Source: Candidatus Undinarchaeales archaeon
Lineage (GTDB): Archaea; SpSt-1190; JASMDC01
Direction: 5' to 3'
Assembly (NCBI GenBank): GCA_030753015.1
Contig: JASMDC010000008.1
Span: 47,645 to 111,644 of the forward strand
Length of the DNA stretch: 64,000 bases
Every line of letters begins with the position of its first letter. The stretch's first letter is position 1. The notes beneath the pieces are model-generated. The model was not told the DNA's origin. It saw nothing but the letters and a program-made list of their open reading frames with translations, and did not search any database. Both the position numbers and the translations under genes were made by a program. Shown here one piece after another: positions 17,920-25,649 of the stretch.

Positions 17920-19017
17920 ATGGAGATGGAATCACCAGACCAGTCCCGACGTACGAGGTTGCTGGAGAACCGGGTCCACGAGCTCGAGGCGGCCATACAG
18001 CGGTTCCTAGCACCGCCCAACCTCGTGGCGACCATCTCCGAGCGTCACCCCAACGGCATGGTCGTAGCGCGCCTCTCGAACGGTCAAGAGGTGTTCACCA
18101 CCGTCCGCCAGGGCCTGGAGGAGAAGGTGCTCCCCGGCGACCGAGTCCGTGTAGACCAGAAGAACTTCACGATAATCGACGTGCTCGGTGGTACACGGGA
18201 CTTCGATGTCGAACGTTTCGTCGTCATGGAGAAGCCCGAGATCTCCTGGGAGGACGTGGGCGGCCTTTCCGAGGAGATGCGTGAGCTTAAAGAGGTCGTG
18301 GAGCTGCCGCTCACCGATCCCGATCTGTTCCGCGAGGTGGGTATCACGCCGCCCAAGGGCGTGCTCCTTCATGGACCGCCCGGGACCGGGAAGACGCTGA
18401 TGGCCAAGGCCGTTGCGAACGCCACGAACGCCACGTTCATCGAGGTCGTTGGCTCGGAGCTCGCTCAGAAGTTCATCGGCGAGGGTGCAAAGCTCGTCAG
18501 GGACATCTTCTCCCTGGCCCGCGACCGCGCTCCCACGCTCCTGTTTATCGACGAGGTGGACGCCATCGCTGCCAAACGCATCGAAGTGGGCACCTCCGGC
18601 GAGCGCGAGGTGCAGCGCACGTTCATGCAGCTGCTGGCAGAGATCGACGGTTTCCATCCCCTGGGGGACGTGAAGGTCGTTGCCGCCACCAACCGACCGG
18701 ACATCCTCGACCCGGCCCTCGTGCGCCATGGACGCCTCGACCGGCTCATCAAGGTGCCGCTCCCCGACGAGAAAGGCAGGCGGGACATCGTTCTGATCCA
18801 CACGCGTCCCATGAACACCGACGAGTTCGATGTCGATAAGCTTGTCAAGCTCACTGACGAGATGTCGGGGGCCGACATCCACAACGTGTGCACCGAGGCC
18901 GGTTACATGGCCATCCGCGACAAGCGTACAAGGGTTACGCAGAAGGACTTCGATGACGCCATCAAGAAGGTGCGGCGCGAGGACAAGGAAGCAGTCGTCT
19001 ACTCGATGTTCAGGTAA
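17920..19017 (+). CDS. pan: Proteasome-activating nucleotidase (PAN)
   Basis: A 365-residue AAA+ ATPase that unfolds substrates and opens the 20S proteasome gate. Residues about 5-30 form the N-terminal coiled coil and 35-95 the OB domain. Walker A GPPGTGKT is at 152-159, pore loop KFIGEG near 184-189 and Walker B LLFIDE at 207-212. The Arg-finger region includes RHGRLDR. The C-terminus ends SMFR. PAN normally ends in HbYX (hydrophobic-Tyr-any), so the last three residues M-F-R have Phe in place of Tyr. ATG 17920 is chosen for the TATA box 26-30 nt upstream; an in-frame ATG lies at 17878. Confidence 0.93.
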   Translation: MEMESPDQSRRTRLLENRVHELEAAIQRFLAPPNLVATISERHPNGMVVARLSNGQEVFTTVRQGLEEKVLPGDRVRVDQKNFTIIDVLGGTRDFDVERFVVMEKPEISWEDVGGLSEEMRELKEVVELPLTDPDLFREVGITPPKGVLLHGPPGTGKTLMAKAVANATNATFIEVVGSELAQKFIGEGAKLVRDIFSLARDRAPTLLFIDEVDAIAAKRIEVGTSGEREVQRTFMQLLAEIDGFHPLGDVKVVAATNRPDILDPALVRHGRLDRLIKVPLPDEKGRRDIVLIHTRPMNTDEFDVDKLVKLTDEMSGADIHNVCTEAGYMAIRDKRTRVTQKDFDDAIKKVRREDKEAVVYSMFR

Positions 19018-19125
19018 AGTAGACGTGTCGGGGATCAGTCCCATGACAGTACATCACCGAGCTCTGACGGTGAGCGCAGTACACAGGAAGGTTATATCGC
19101 TCCCGGCAAGGCACTCGACTTCAAC

Positions 19126-19422
19126 GTGAACCTCTACGCGGAGGACACAATCCAACTTACTAAGGATGTCGAGGTCGTCATCAAGTCCATCGACTGCGGC
19201 GTGGAGACGGTGGTCCCCGTGCGCATCGAGCCCATCACACGCGAGCCCGCTTGCACCACGAACAAGGTCGTCAGCCTCCGAACGAAGTCCGACAACCTCA
19301 GCCCGGCCAGCGGCCTGATCCTCGCCGAGTCGGTGGACAACCCGTTCTACGTCATCAGCAGCGACAAGGTGGGCGAGGTGCAGACGGCGCGTCTGGTGAT
19401 GTTGCCACCTACAAAAATGTAA
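19126..19422 (+). CDS. Hypothetical protein, longer copy of a locally duplicated gene
   Basis: A 98-residue ORF from GTG 19126. No family is recognised. Its central part (CGVETVVPVRIEPITREPAC, then SDNLSPASGLILAESV) recurs almost unchanged at 20668-20864, on the other side of the HEPN/MNT pair. Codon use and conservation of the protein frame between copies suggest it is or was a real gene. A real start upstream cannot be excluded. Confidence 0.5.
   Translation: MNLYAEDTIQLTKDVEVVIKSIDCGVETVVPVRIEPITREPACTTNKVVSLRTKSDNLSPASGLILAESVDNPFYVISSDKVGEVQTARLVMLPPTKM
19144..19343 (+). repeat. Direct duplication, copy 1
   Basis: About 200 bp closely similar to 20668-20864 in the same orientation. Differences are mostly third-position changes, with a one-codon indel. 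The repeats flank the HEPN/MNT operon. Confidence 0.8.
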
Positions 19423-19450
19423 ATAGTTTTATACATTATTGTATATAGCT

Positions 19451-19984
19451 ATGTACATGGACGGATCGAAGGACATCCTCTCCGAGATGACAACGAACCT
19501 GCCCCGCACCACCAAGGCCAGTGATGCGTTCTTCAACAACTGCATGAAACGGCGGAGGTTCGTTCAGGTCCCGAAGGACGACTTCGTGAAGCATCTTGAG
19601 AAGTCGAAGCACGACCTCTCACAGGTGGACACGGACTACATCCAAGGCAGCTGGGATTGGGCTGTCGTCAAGGCTTACTACTCGGTGTTCCATGCCGCGA
19701 ACGCACTCCTCATCAAAGAGCGCGGTGAGTACTCTAAGGACCATTCCTGCGTGTTCGTCGCACTCGAGCGCCACGACCTCATCCCTCCGGATCTCTACAA
19801 GGAACTGGGCACCCTGCACGGACGGTTCTCGGACCTGGCCGCGTTCGACATCATCTACGGCGCCAGGAAGGTCGGACAGTACGATGTCGACCGATGGGCC
19901 TCCATCTCACAGGCGGATGCCGAACGTGTGCGAGGATTCGCCCGGAGGTTCCTCTCGTTCGTGGAGGGGCGGTGTTATCCATGA
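19451..19984 (+). CDS. HEPN-domain protein, putative toxin of a HEPN/MNT pair
   Basis: A 177-residue helical protein. The HEPN core is SWDWAVVKAYYSVFHAANALLI, followed by an R-x6-H motif (R91, H98 in ERGEYSKDHS), the catalytic motif of HEPN RNases. The stop overlaps the next gene's start (ATGA), so the two are translationally coupled. TTTATACA at about 19430 gives a near-leaderless start at ATG 19451. ATG 19457 is also possible. HEPN/MNT pairs usually behave as toxin-antitoxin or defence modules in which the nucleotidyltransferase neutralises the HEPN RNase. Confidence 0.8.
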   Translation: MYMDGSKDILSEMTTNLPRTTKASDAFFNNCMKRRRFVQVPKDDFVKHLEKSKHDLSQVDTDYIQGSWDWAVVKAYYSVFHAANALLIKERGEYSKDHSCVFVALERHDLIPPDLYKELGTLHGRFSDLAAFDIIYGARKVGQYDVDRWASISQADAERVRGFARRFLSFVEGRCYP

Positions 19985-20568
19985 TCATCACGGCGTCCAA
20001 GGTGAGGCTCCTCGACATCATCCTCTCCGAGCCCGGGACACCCATCAGCTCCGCAATCCAGAACGCGAGGATGAATCCCCGGTACGCGACCGACTTCATA
20101 AACGAGGCAGTTCGCGAGGGCATCATCATCGAGGAGCGGATCGGCGGCGATGAGAAGGCCCATGTCAGGCGTCTCTACCCGAGCCTGACCCATGGGCTGC
20201 CTACCTTCCACCTCGTGGAGATGGAGAAACGCATCGCCTTCCTGATGGACCATCCACGACTGAAGGGCCCGTTCTCGCAGATCTCCCGCCTGATCGAGAA
20301 GAACGGGGGGTTCGCGCTCGTCTTCGGGAGCTATGCTCGATCCACCGAGAACGAGGAGAGCGACCTTGACCTGCTCGTGGTCTGTGGGGACCGTCCCGAC
20401 GAGTCGTCGATCAGCGAACCGTTCGTCCTCGTCGATGAACGTCCGTCGATGATGTGGGAGACGCACGAGGAGTTCTCTGAGCGAAGGGGCGACCCGCTCC
20501 ACGTCAACGTGCGCCGGGACCACGTCATCATCTGTGGTACGGACAGGTACCTCAACGCCATCACGTGA
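19981..20568 (+). CDS. MNT-type nucleotidyltransferase with N-terminal winged helix
   Basis: A 195-residue protein. Residues about 1-65 look like a winged helix (SSAIQNARMNPRYATDFINE), and the nucleotidyltransferase core follows with GSYARSTENEESDLD, matching GS-x10-D-x-D (G116, S117, D128, D130). It overlaps the HEPN gene by 4 nt. MNT partners of HEPN toxins add AMP to the toxin or act as antidote. The fused DNA-binding domain could provide autoregulation. Assignment by motif and context is good, though substrate is inferred. Confidence 0.82.
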   Translation: MIITASKVRLLDIILSEPGTPISSAIQNARMNPRYATDFINEAVREGIIIEERIGGDEKAHVRRLYPSLTHGLPTFHLVEMEKRIAFLMDHPRLKGPFSQISRLIEKNGGFALVFGSYARSTENEESDLDLLVVCGDRPDESSISEPFVLVDERPSMMWETHEEFSERRGDPLHVNVRRDHVIICGTDRYLNAIT

Positions 20569-20667
20569 TGGTCGCTGTACCGGGCCTGTTCAGGCCACTG
20601 ATGCTCGAAGGGATCCCCTGCCGCATGGAACGGGCGCGCCGGGCACCGTTCAGTCCACGGGGCCGGG

Positions 20668-20864
20668 GACACCATCTCACTCACCAAGGACGGCGAGATC
20701 GTCATCACGTCCGTCGACTGCGGCGTGGAGACGGTGGTCCCGGTCCGCATCGAGCCCATCACCCGCGAGCCCGCTTGCACGGCGAAGGTCGTCAGCCTCC
20801 ACACCGAATCCGACAATCTCAGCCCGGCAAGCGGGATCATCCTTACCGAGTCGGTGAACGATCC
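20668..20864 (+). repeat. Direct duplication, copy 2
   Basis: Partner of 19144-19343, lying after the HEPN/MNT operon. The rest of the 20569-20929 gap holds nothing else I can identify. Confidence 0.8.
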
Positions 20865-20928
20865 GCTCCACACCGTCACTCCGGTAGAATGGGCGGACGG
20901 CGCGAAGGAGCGGCTGCGGCCATCGATC
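20668..20928 (+). pseudogene. Truncated second copy of the duplicated gene
   Basis: The frame DTISLTKDGEIVITSVDCGV and onward matches the protein at 19126-19422. The 5' end is lost. An in-frame stop lies at 20599-20601, and between it and the homologous part there is no ATG, GTG or TTG. Only an internal GTG (20725) exists. The 3' part diverges after about 20864 and runs into the end of the opposing flavoprotein gene. Confidence 0.6.
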
Positions 20929-20929
20929 A

Positions 20930-21496
20930 TTACATGGATCTCTCGTTCCCGTCGAGTGCTCCCGTTATCTGCTCCGGACCGGTCAATACACTGATGCCTA
21001 CCATCGTACTAAGTCGCCGAGCGTTCGCCACGTCCACGGGGCGCATGGTGAGCGTCCCTGTCCGACCTCCCGGCAGAGCCGTGACGATCTCCCCCTCCTC
21101 GATGTCCGTGGGGAGCATGGTGACCGCTACACCGCACTTGATGGCTTGCGCCACCAGGTTGGGGACGAGGGCGTCAGCGATGCCGCGGACCACCTTCGCC
21201 ACGGTGTTCGCCGAGGCCGGAGCGACCAGCAGGGTCGTGTACACGCCCCTGTACACGTCGCTGAGGAGCTTTGCCTGGTTGGATCCTTTCTCGATGACCG
21301 GTGCGGAGAACGCATCCTCGTCCAGACGATCGATGAGCCCGTACATCCGCACCACCCGAGCGCCCTCGACCGAGAGCACGGGCCGGACAGTGGTCCCTTC
21401 GACGCTCACGTCCTCCATGGCGTCGAAAGTCGCCTCAAGGTGATGACCGGCGCCGGTAATAGCCCAGAGGATCCGTCGATGCGTACCTGATGACAT
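20930..21496 (-). CDS. Flavoprotein of the HFCD family, AfpA/DmrB-like
   Basis: A 188-residue flavoprotein. The N-terminus RILWAITGAGHHLEATFDAM is the FMN-binding GxxGAGHxL start seen in archaeoflavoprotein AfpA. LLVAPASANTVAKVVRGIAD is the PASANTxAK FMN loop of the HFCD family. The protein also has YGLIDRLDED and VTMLPTDIEEG. Relatives transfer electrons from ferredoxin or reduce pterin cofactors. It is coupled to the upstream gene through TGATG (its ATG overlaps the previous stop). The electron partner is not visible here. Confidence 0.75.
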   Translation of the reverse strand: MSSGTHRRILWAITGAGHHLEATFDAMEDVSVEGTTVRPVLSVEGARVVRMYGLIDRLDEDAFSAPVIEKGSNQAKLLSDVYRGVYTTLLVAPASANTVAKVVRGIADALVPNLVAQAIKCGVAVTMLPTDIEEGEIVTALPGGRTGTLTMRPVDVANARRLSTMVGISVLTGPEQITGALDGNERSM

Positions 21497-21789
21497 CAGA
21501 TCATCCAGTCCTCGAGCACTTCGAGCACCCGGTCCTTCAGTTCCCGGGGGCCAAGCTCGTCCGGGTCCAGTTCTTCCAAGGAGTCGGCGAGCGTCCGGTC
21601 CTGTATGACCTCGCGCACCCAGTTGGCCACGTCATTGCTCTCAGACCGGATGTGGAAAAGCAGCCCCTCCGGCGCCATCCCGAGTATGATCCAGTGGAGG
21701 TCCATGATGTCCCGGGCGGCACCCTCGACACGGTCCTCGGACGACTTGACGATGAACTCGGATCCGTCGGGGGCGGAGGGCATCATCAC
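21496..21789 (-). CDS. Hypothetical protein coupled to the flavoprotein
   Basis: A 97-residue soluble, acidic protein (start may be the second or third Met of MMMP). Its stop codon overlaps the flavoprotein start by one base, so the two are probably co-translated and functionally linked. No motif is recognised. Confidence 0.65.
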   Translation of the reverse strand: MMMPSAPDGSEFIVKSSEDRVEGAARDIMDLHWIILGMAPEGLLFHIRSESNDVANWVREVIQDRTLADSLEELDPDELGPRELKDRVLEVLEDWMI

Positions 21790-21893
21790 GCTTCCCTGCT
21801 ACGTTTTCCGAGGTAAAGCTATTTATGTGACATGGTTGGGTGGAGCCAGGGTTCTCCATAACCGTTATAATGCTCCGTGACGATAGGTAGTGT

Positions 21894-22040
21894 GTGGGCA
21901 TCACCATCGACCCGGAGGACCCCCGCTTCAAGAAGAAGCGTACACTGCGTCCCGAGGACGTGGAGGACATCGTTCTGGAGCGCCGCGAGGTGGACCTCCC
22001 CACGAGGCGTCGTTCCCGTCGCACGAACGAGGAGCGCTAG
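21894..22040 (+). CDS. Small basic protein, 48 aa
   Basis: GTG 21894 to TAG 22040 encodes GITIDPEDPRFKKKRTLRPE followed by a Glu/Arg-rich stretch ending RRRSRRTNEER. A TTATAAT box at 21864-21870 is about 26 nt upstream, which fits a leaderless GTG start. The charged, disordered-looking product could bind nucleic acid. No family was recognised. Confidence 0.5.
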   Translation: MGITIDPEDPRFKKKRTLRPEDVEDIVLERREVDLPTRRRSRRTNEER

Positions 22041-22109
22041 CATCATCGCGCAGCGAACGAGCGGGCGCCGCCGATTGATTTAAAACGCTCACCACTCTTC
22101 CCGCTCCCG

Positions 22110-22595
22110 ATGGTCACTGTGCCACCCGCAGCAGGCCCCCTCATCGCCGCTGTGGGCTGTTTTGCCCTCGCTCCCCGCGCTGCCAGGGGGGAGCGCATCG
22201 AGGCCAGCGACGTGGCGTTCGGCGTGGTCGCGGGTCTGCTACTGGCCGGCCTCTCCGGCACCCTGACCACTGCTCTGTCGATGGCCATGCTCGGTGCCTT
22301 GGCCTGGCCCGTGCTCCTCCTCCTTCTCGAGATGGAGGACGCACGCATCATGCCCGCCCTCGGAGCGCTCCTCTTCGCTCCAGTGCCCGTGGACGGCCGC
22401 TCCCTCCCGGCCTTCACCCTTGTCGCGCCCTATGTCCTGCTCTCGGCCATGACGCTTGACCTACTGGCCCAGCGTGAGATCTACCTCCCCGCCATCACCG
22501 TGGAGGTCGACGGCGGACCCAATTTCCCGAACTTCGTCAACCTGCCCGCCGTGATCGCTATCGCGTGCCTTGCCTGCGCTCTCCTCGTCCGCTGA
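22110..22595 (+). CDS. Hydrophobic membrane protein
   Basis: A 161-residue protein with about five hydrophobic segments (near residues 5-20, 35-60, 65-75, 85-115 and 145-160). TTTAAAA at 22079-22085 lies about 27 nt before ATG 22110, so the mRNA is likely leaderless. No family recognised. A periplasmic-type loop IYLPAITVEVDGGPNFPNF is the only distinctive polar part. Confidence 0.65.
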   Translation: MVTVPPAAGPLIAAVGCFALAPRAARGERIEASDVAFGVVAGLLLAGLSGTLTTALSMAMLGALAWPVLLLLLEMEDARIMPALGALLFAPVPVDGRSLPAFTLVAPYVLLSAMTLDLLAQREIYLPAITVEVDGGPNFPNFVNLPAVIAIACLACALLVR

Positions 22596-22698
22596 GATCC
22601 CACATGGATGGTATACTGCGAACAGTGTTACCCAAGGACACGTAGAAAATGCGATTCGCACCCCTACGGCCTCGCTCTGCTGACAGGAGGATGGAGCT

Positions 22699-22824
22699 AT
22701 CCCTGATCTTCACACAAAGGACGACGTGGTCTAGAACATCGACCTAGGTCAGCTGACCGAGACCGGTGACCTCGTCTACCACGCAATGGTCGACATCTAT
22801 CGCAAGAGGAGCGGTAGCGACTAG
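22699..22824 (+). pseudogene. Possible decayed coding remnant with internal TAG
   Basis: In one frame the sequence reads PDLHTKDDVV, then TAG at 22732-22734, then NIDLGQLTETGDLVYHAMVD and IYRKRSGSD before TAG 22822. The text looks protein-like but lacks a start codon and is interrupted. Its final stop overlaps the stop of the converging gene. This is weak evidence. The rest of 22596-22820 shows nothing clear. Confidence 0.25.
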
Positions 22825-23141
22825 TCGCCCTTGGCCTTCTTGACGAGCTCGGCGAAGTTCTCCTGCAGACGTGTCGCCTCGGCCTCTGCTTTGGCCTTGA
22901 CCTCCGCAGGGAGCTCTATCTGGGCCTCGAGGATGTCAGCGTACATCCGTGCGACCTTCGCCTTCTGCTCCCGTACGTCGACCTCAAGGACTACATCGTG
23001 GCCCCCGATGGACTTCTTTAGCAGGGTCGTGCCCTTGACCTTGGACGACACCGCCCAGCCGAGGTCCTTGAGCTTACCAAGGAGCGTGACCTCCTTCACC
23101 TCGCCTGAGACGAGTCCCCCCAATGAAAACGCGTACTTCAT
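22821..23141 (-). CDS. Hypothetical protein downstream of pnp
   Basis: A 106-residue soluble protein. The first half looks beta-rich (VKEVTLLGKLKDLGWAVSSK) and the C-terminal half is a charged helix (EVKAKAEAEATRLQENFAEL). It lies 125 nt after pnp in the same direction, separated by a strong hairpin. No family recognised. Confidence 0.6.
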   Translation of the reverse strand: MKYAFSLGGLVSGEVKEVTLLGKLKDLGWAVSSKVKGTTLLKKSIGGHDVVLEVDVREQKAKVARMYADILEAQIELPAEVKAKAEAEATRLQENFAELVKKAKGD

Positions 23142-23193
23142 AAAATCACTTGGAGCGTAAGGAGCGGCTCAGACTTTTGTTCCTTTCGCTTCG

Positions 23194-23230
23194 GCGACCT
23201 GCCCCGCGGGATGTCCCGCGGGGTTGTCGC
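23194..23230 (-). terminator. Strong hairpin 3' of pnp
   Basis: CCCCGCGGGA (23202-23211), loop TG and TCCCGCGGGG (23214-23223) form a perfect 10-bp stem. It is extended by GCGAC (23194-23198) and GTCGC (23226-23230). It could stop transcription or protect the pnp 3' end. No long T-run follows on the minus strand. Confidence 0.5.
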
Positions 23231-23266
23231 TGTCATCCCTAGTCCCGACGCTAGCGGGGCCTGCGT

Positions 23267-25519
23267 TCACCGCCGGTCACGGCCGCCACCACGGCGGTCA
23301 CGGCCGCCACCACGGCGGTCGCGGTCCCTGCCGCCACTCCGTCGGGGGCGCTCTGGCTCGACCCACCCGGGCGGCGGGGGGTGCAGGGCCTTCATGGACA
23401 CGTCGACCTTTCCGAAGGCGACCTTGGTCACGATGACCTTCACCTTGTCACCGAGCTTGACCCTGTCCTCGATCTTGTCCACGTGGCCGTACTCGAGCTC
23501 CGAGATGTGGAGCATCCCGTCCTTGCCGGGGATGAGGTTGACGAAGGCGCCGAAGGGCTTGATGGTGACCACCTCGGCCTCCTCGTAGATCTCGCCCACC
23601 TCCACATCGCGCACGATGTTGCGCACGGCCTTCTCGGCCTTGGCGGCCATCTCGGCGTCGTTGGTGGTGATCATCACCGTGCCATCGTCCTCGATGTCCA
23701 TCTGAACGCCGGTCTCATCAGTGATGCTCCGGATCATCTTCCCGCCAGGGCCGATGACCGCACCGATCTTTTCCGGATCGATCTTTAAGGCGATGATGCG
23801 CGGTGCGAACTCAGACAGCTCCTTCCTCGGCTCGTTGATCGCACCCTGGATGACGTCCAGGATGAAGTTGTTCGCCATCCTCCCCTGGGAGACCGCCTCA
23901 CGGATGATGGGCATGGAGATACCGCGGGTCTTAGTGTCCATCTGGACGGCAGTGACGCCGTCACGGGTGGCGGTGATCTTGAAGTCCATGCCACCGTCGC
24001 CGTCCTCCATGTCCTGGATGTCCGTGATGACCTTCCAGCGCTCACCATCGGAGGCAAGCCCGATAGCTATCCCTGCAACAGGCTTCTTGATCGGGACGCC
24101 TGCGTCCAGGAGGGCCAGCGTCGATCCACAGGTGGAACCCATGGACGAGGAGCCGTTGGAGCTCATGACCTCGGAGACCATCCTGATGGTGTAGGGGAAC
24201 TCCTCCAGAGTGGGGAGCACCGGGCGAAGGGCCTTCTCTGCCAGCATGCCGTGGCCCTGCTCTCGTCGGCCGGCGCCACGGAGCTTCTTGACCTCGCCCA
24301 CGCTGAACGGTGGGAAGTTGTAGTGATGGAAGTACCGCTTCTTGATGTCATCCTCCATCGACTCCACGATGAGCGTGTCGCCGGGGGCGCCCAGGGTGAC
24401 CACGGAAAGGATGTGGGTCTCACCACGCTGGAAGAACCCCGTGCCGTGGAGGCGGGGGAGCACCGCGACATCGGCCGCTAGATGCCGGATGTCGGTGATC
24501 TTGCGGCCATCGACGCGCTGTTCGCGGTCCAGGAGGGCTCGTGTGACCTGATCGTCGATGAACGCCTGGAAGCACTTTTTGAGGATGCCCTTGAGATAGG
24601 CCTTGGCGGCCTCCTCGTCACGCTCCTCGTTGATGTACTCCCTGGCCATCTCGTTGACAACCAGTTCCTTCATCTCCTCCATGATCTCCTTGCGCTCACC
24701 CTTGGAGCCGAGGGGTTGGTTGAAGACATAGGTCTGAAGTTGCGGGACCATGCGCTCCTTGAGCCGGTCGGCAACGACCTTCTCCTCGGGAGCGAGCTCG
24801 CCCGTGAACTTCAGGTCCTCCCTCTTTGCCTTGGGCTTGCCGATCTGCTGGCGTACGTCCTCGATGAAGGCGCACAGCGGGCCCAGGGCCTTCATGGCCT
24901 CTTCGAAGGCGCCCACCATGACCTCGTCCGGGGCCTCGTTGCAGTTGCACTCCACCATAGTGATGCGGGAGCCGTCCCCGGTTACCAGGAGGTCGACCGT
25001 TGACTCTGCGAGCTCTTCCACGGTGGGGTTCACGATGTACCGACCGTCGATGTAGCCGATGCGGACACCGGCCACCGGTCCGTCGAAGGGGATCGTGGAG
25101 AGGTGGAGGGCCATGCAGCCGCCGATGAGGGAGGGGACGTCGGGCTTGTTCGCCTCGTCGAAGGTGAGGGGCATGCAGATGACCTGGACCTCGTTGCGCA
25201 TGTTCTGGTCGAAGAGCGGGCGGATACCGCGGTCGATGGAGCGACCGGTCAGCACAGCGTCGAGGGAGGGTCTGCCTTCCCGCTTGGTGAACCTGGAGCC
25301 CTTGATGCGCCCGCAGGCGTAGTACCGCTCTTCGTATTCGACCATGAGAGGGAAGAAGTCCATCCCTTCGCGAGCGGAGGGGGACATGTTCGCAGAGCAG
25401 AGCACTACCGTATCGCCTAGTTTCACAGTGAGGGCGGCGTCGGACTGAGGTCCGTAACGTCCCGTCTCGATCGTGAGCGTCTTTCCTGCTACATCGCAGG
25501 TGAATTGTCGAATGTTCAT
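23267..25519 (-). CDS. pnp: Polyribonucleotide nucleotidyltransferase (bacterial-type PNPase) with Arg/Gly tail
   Basis: A 750-residue, full-length PNPase. It has two RNase PH domains (about 1-220 and 325-545) joined by an all-helical linker. The catalytic second core includes RLHGTGFFQRGETH, SNGSSSMGSTCGSTLALLDA and DGGMDFKITAT. A KH domain (IGAVIGPGGKMIRSI, about 555-615) and an S1 domain (GEIYEEAEVVTIKPFGAFVN, about 625-695) follow, then an RGGGRDRR repeat tail. PNPase degrades RNA phosphorolytically or adds tails. Archaea normally use the Rrp41/Rrp42 exosome or RNase R/RNase J instead, so this is an unexpected gene. It stands alone with its own region and shows no sign of decay. Confidence 0.95.
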   Translation of the reverse strand: MNIRQFTCDVAGKTLTIETGRYGPQSDAALTVKLGDTVVLCSANMSPSAREGMDFFPLMVEYEERYYACGRIKGSRFTKREGRPSLDAVLTGRSIDRGIRPLFDQNMRNEVQVICMPLTFDEANKPDVPSLIGGCMALHLSTIPFDGPVAGVRIGYIDGRYIVNPTVEELAESTVDLLVTGDGSRITMVECNCNEAPDEVMVGAFEEAMKALGPLCAFIEDVRQQIGKPKAKREDLKFTGELAPEEKVVADRLKERMVPQLQTYVFNQPLGSKGERKEIMEEMKELVVNEMAREYINEERDEEAAKAYLKGILKKCFQAFIDDQVTRALLDREQRVDGRKITDIRHLAADVAVLPRLHGTGFFQRGETHILSVVTLGAPGDTLIVESMEDDIKKRYFHHYNFPPFSVGEVKKLRGAGRREQGHGMLAEKALRPVLPTLEEFPYTIRMVSEVMSSNGSSSMGSTCGSTLALLDAGVPIKKPVAGIAIGLASDGERWKVITDIQDMEDGDGGMDFKITATRDGVTAVQMDTKTRGISMPIIREAVSQGRMANNFILDVIQGAINEPRKELSEFAPRIIALKIDPEKIGAVIGPGGKMIRSITDETGVQMDIEDDGTVMITTNDAEMAAKAEKAVRNIVRDVEVGEIYEEAEVVTIKPFGAFVNLIPGKDGMLHISELEYGHVDKIEDRVKLGDKVKVIVTKVAFGKVDVSMKALHPPPPGWVEPERPRRSGGRDRDRRGGGRDRRGGGRDRR

Positions 25520-25607
25520 GTGGCATCCACTAAAGGGGTATCCTTTTAAATGAGCCGGTCAGCCGCCGGAGTGGGCCGCGGTATCACGGTTCTCGCCAAG
25601 GGAAAGG

Positions 25608-25615
25608 TATAAATA
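25608..25615 (+). promoter_or_regulatory. TATA box for the 25650 gene
   Basis: TATAAATA lies about 35-42 nt before ATG 25650. An AAGGTGA Shine-Dalgarno site at 25638-25644 supports a short leader. Confidence 0.6.
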
Positions 25616-25649
25616 GCGACCTGGGGGCCGCGCCGACAAGGTGACGCTG

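Noticed and set aside
18007..19044. 345-residue minus-strand ORF antisense to PAN
   Set aside because: Shadow of a conserved gene. Composition follows the opposite strand's codon pattern.
23275..23330. Tandem repeat of cggccgccaccacggcggtca
   Set aside because: It encodes the RGGGRDRR tail of PNPase, so it is not an independent repeat or CRISPR.
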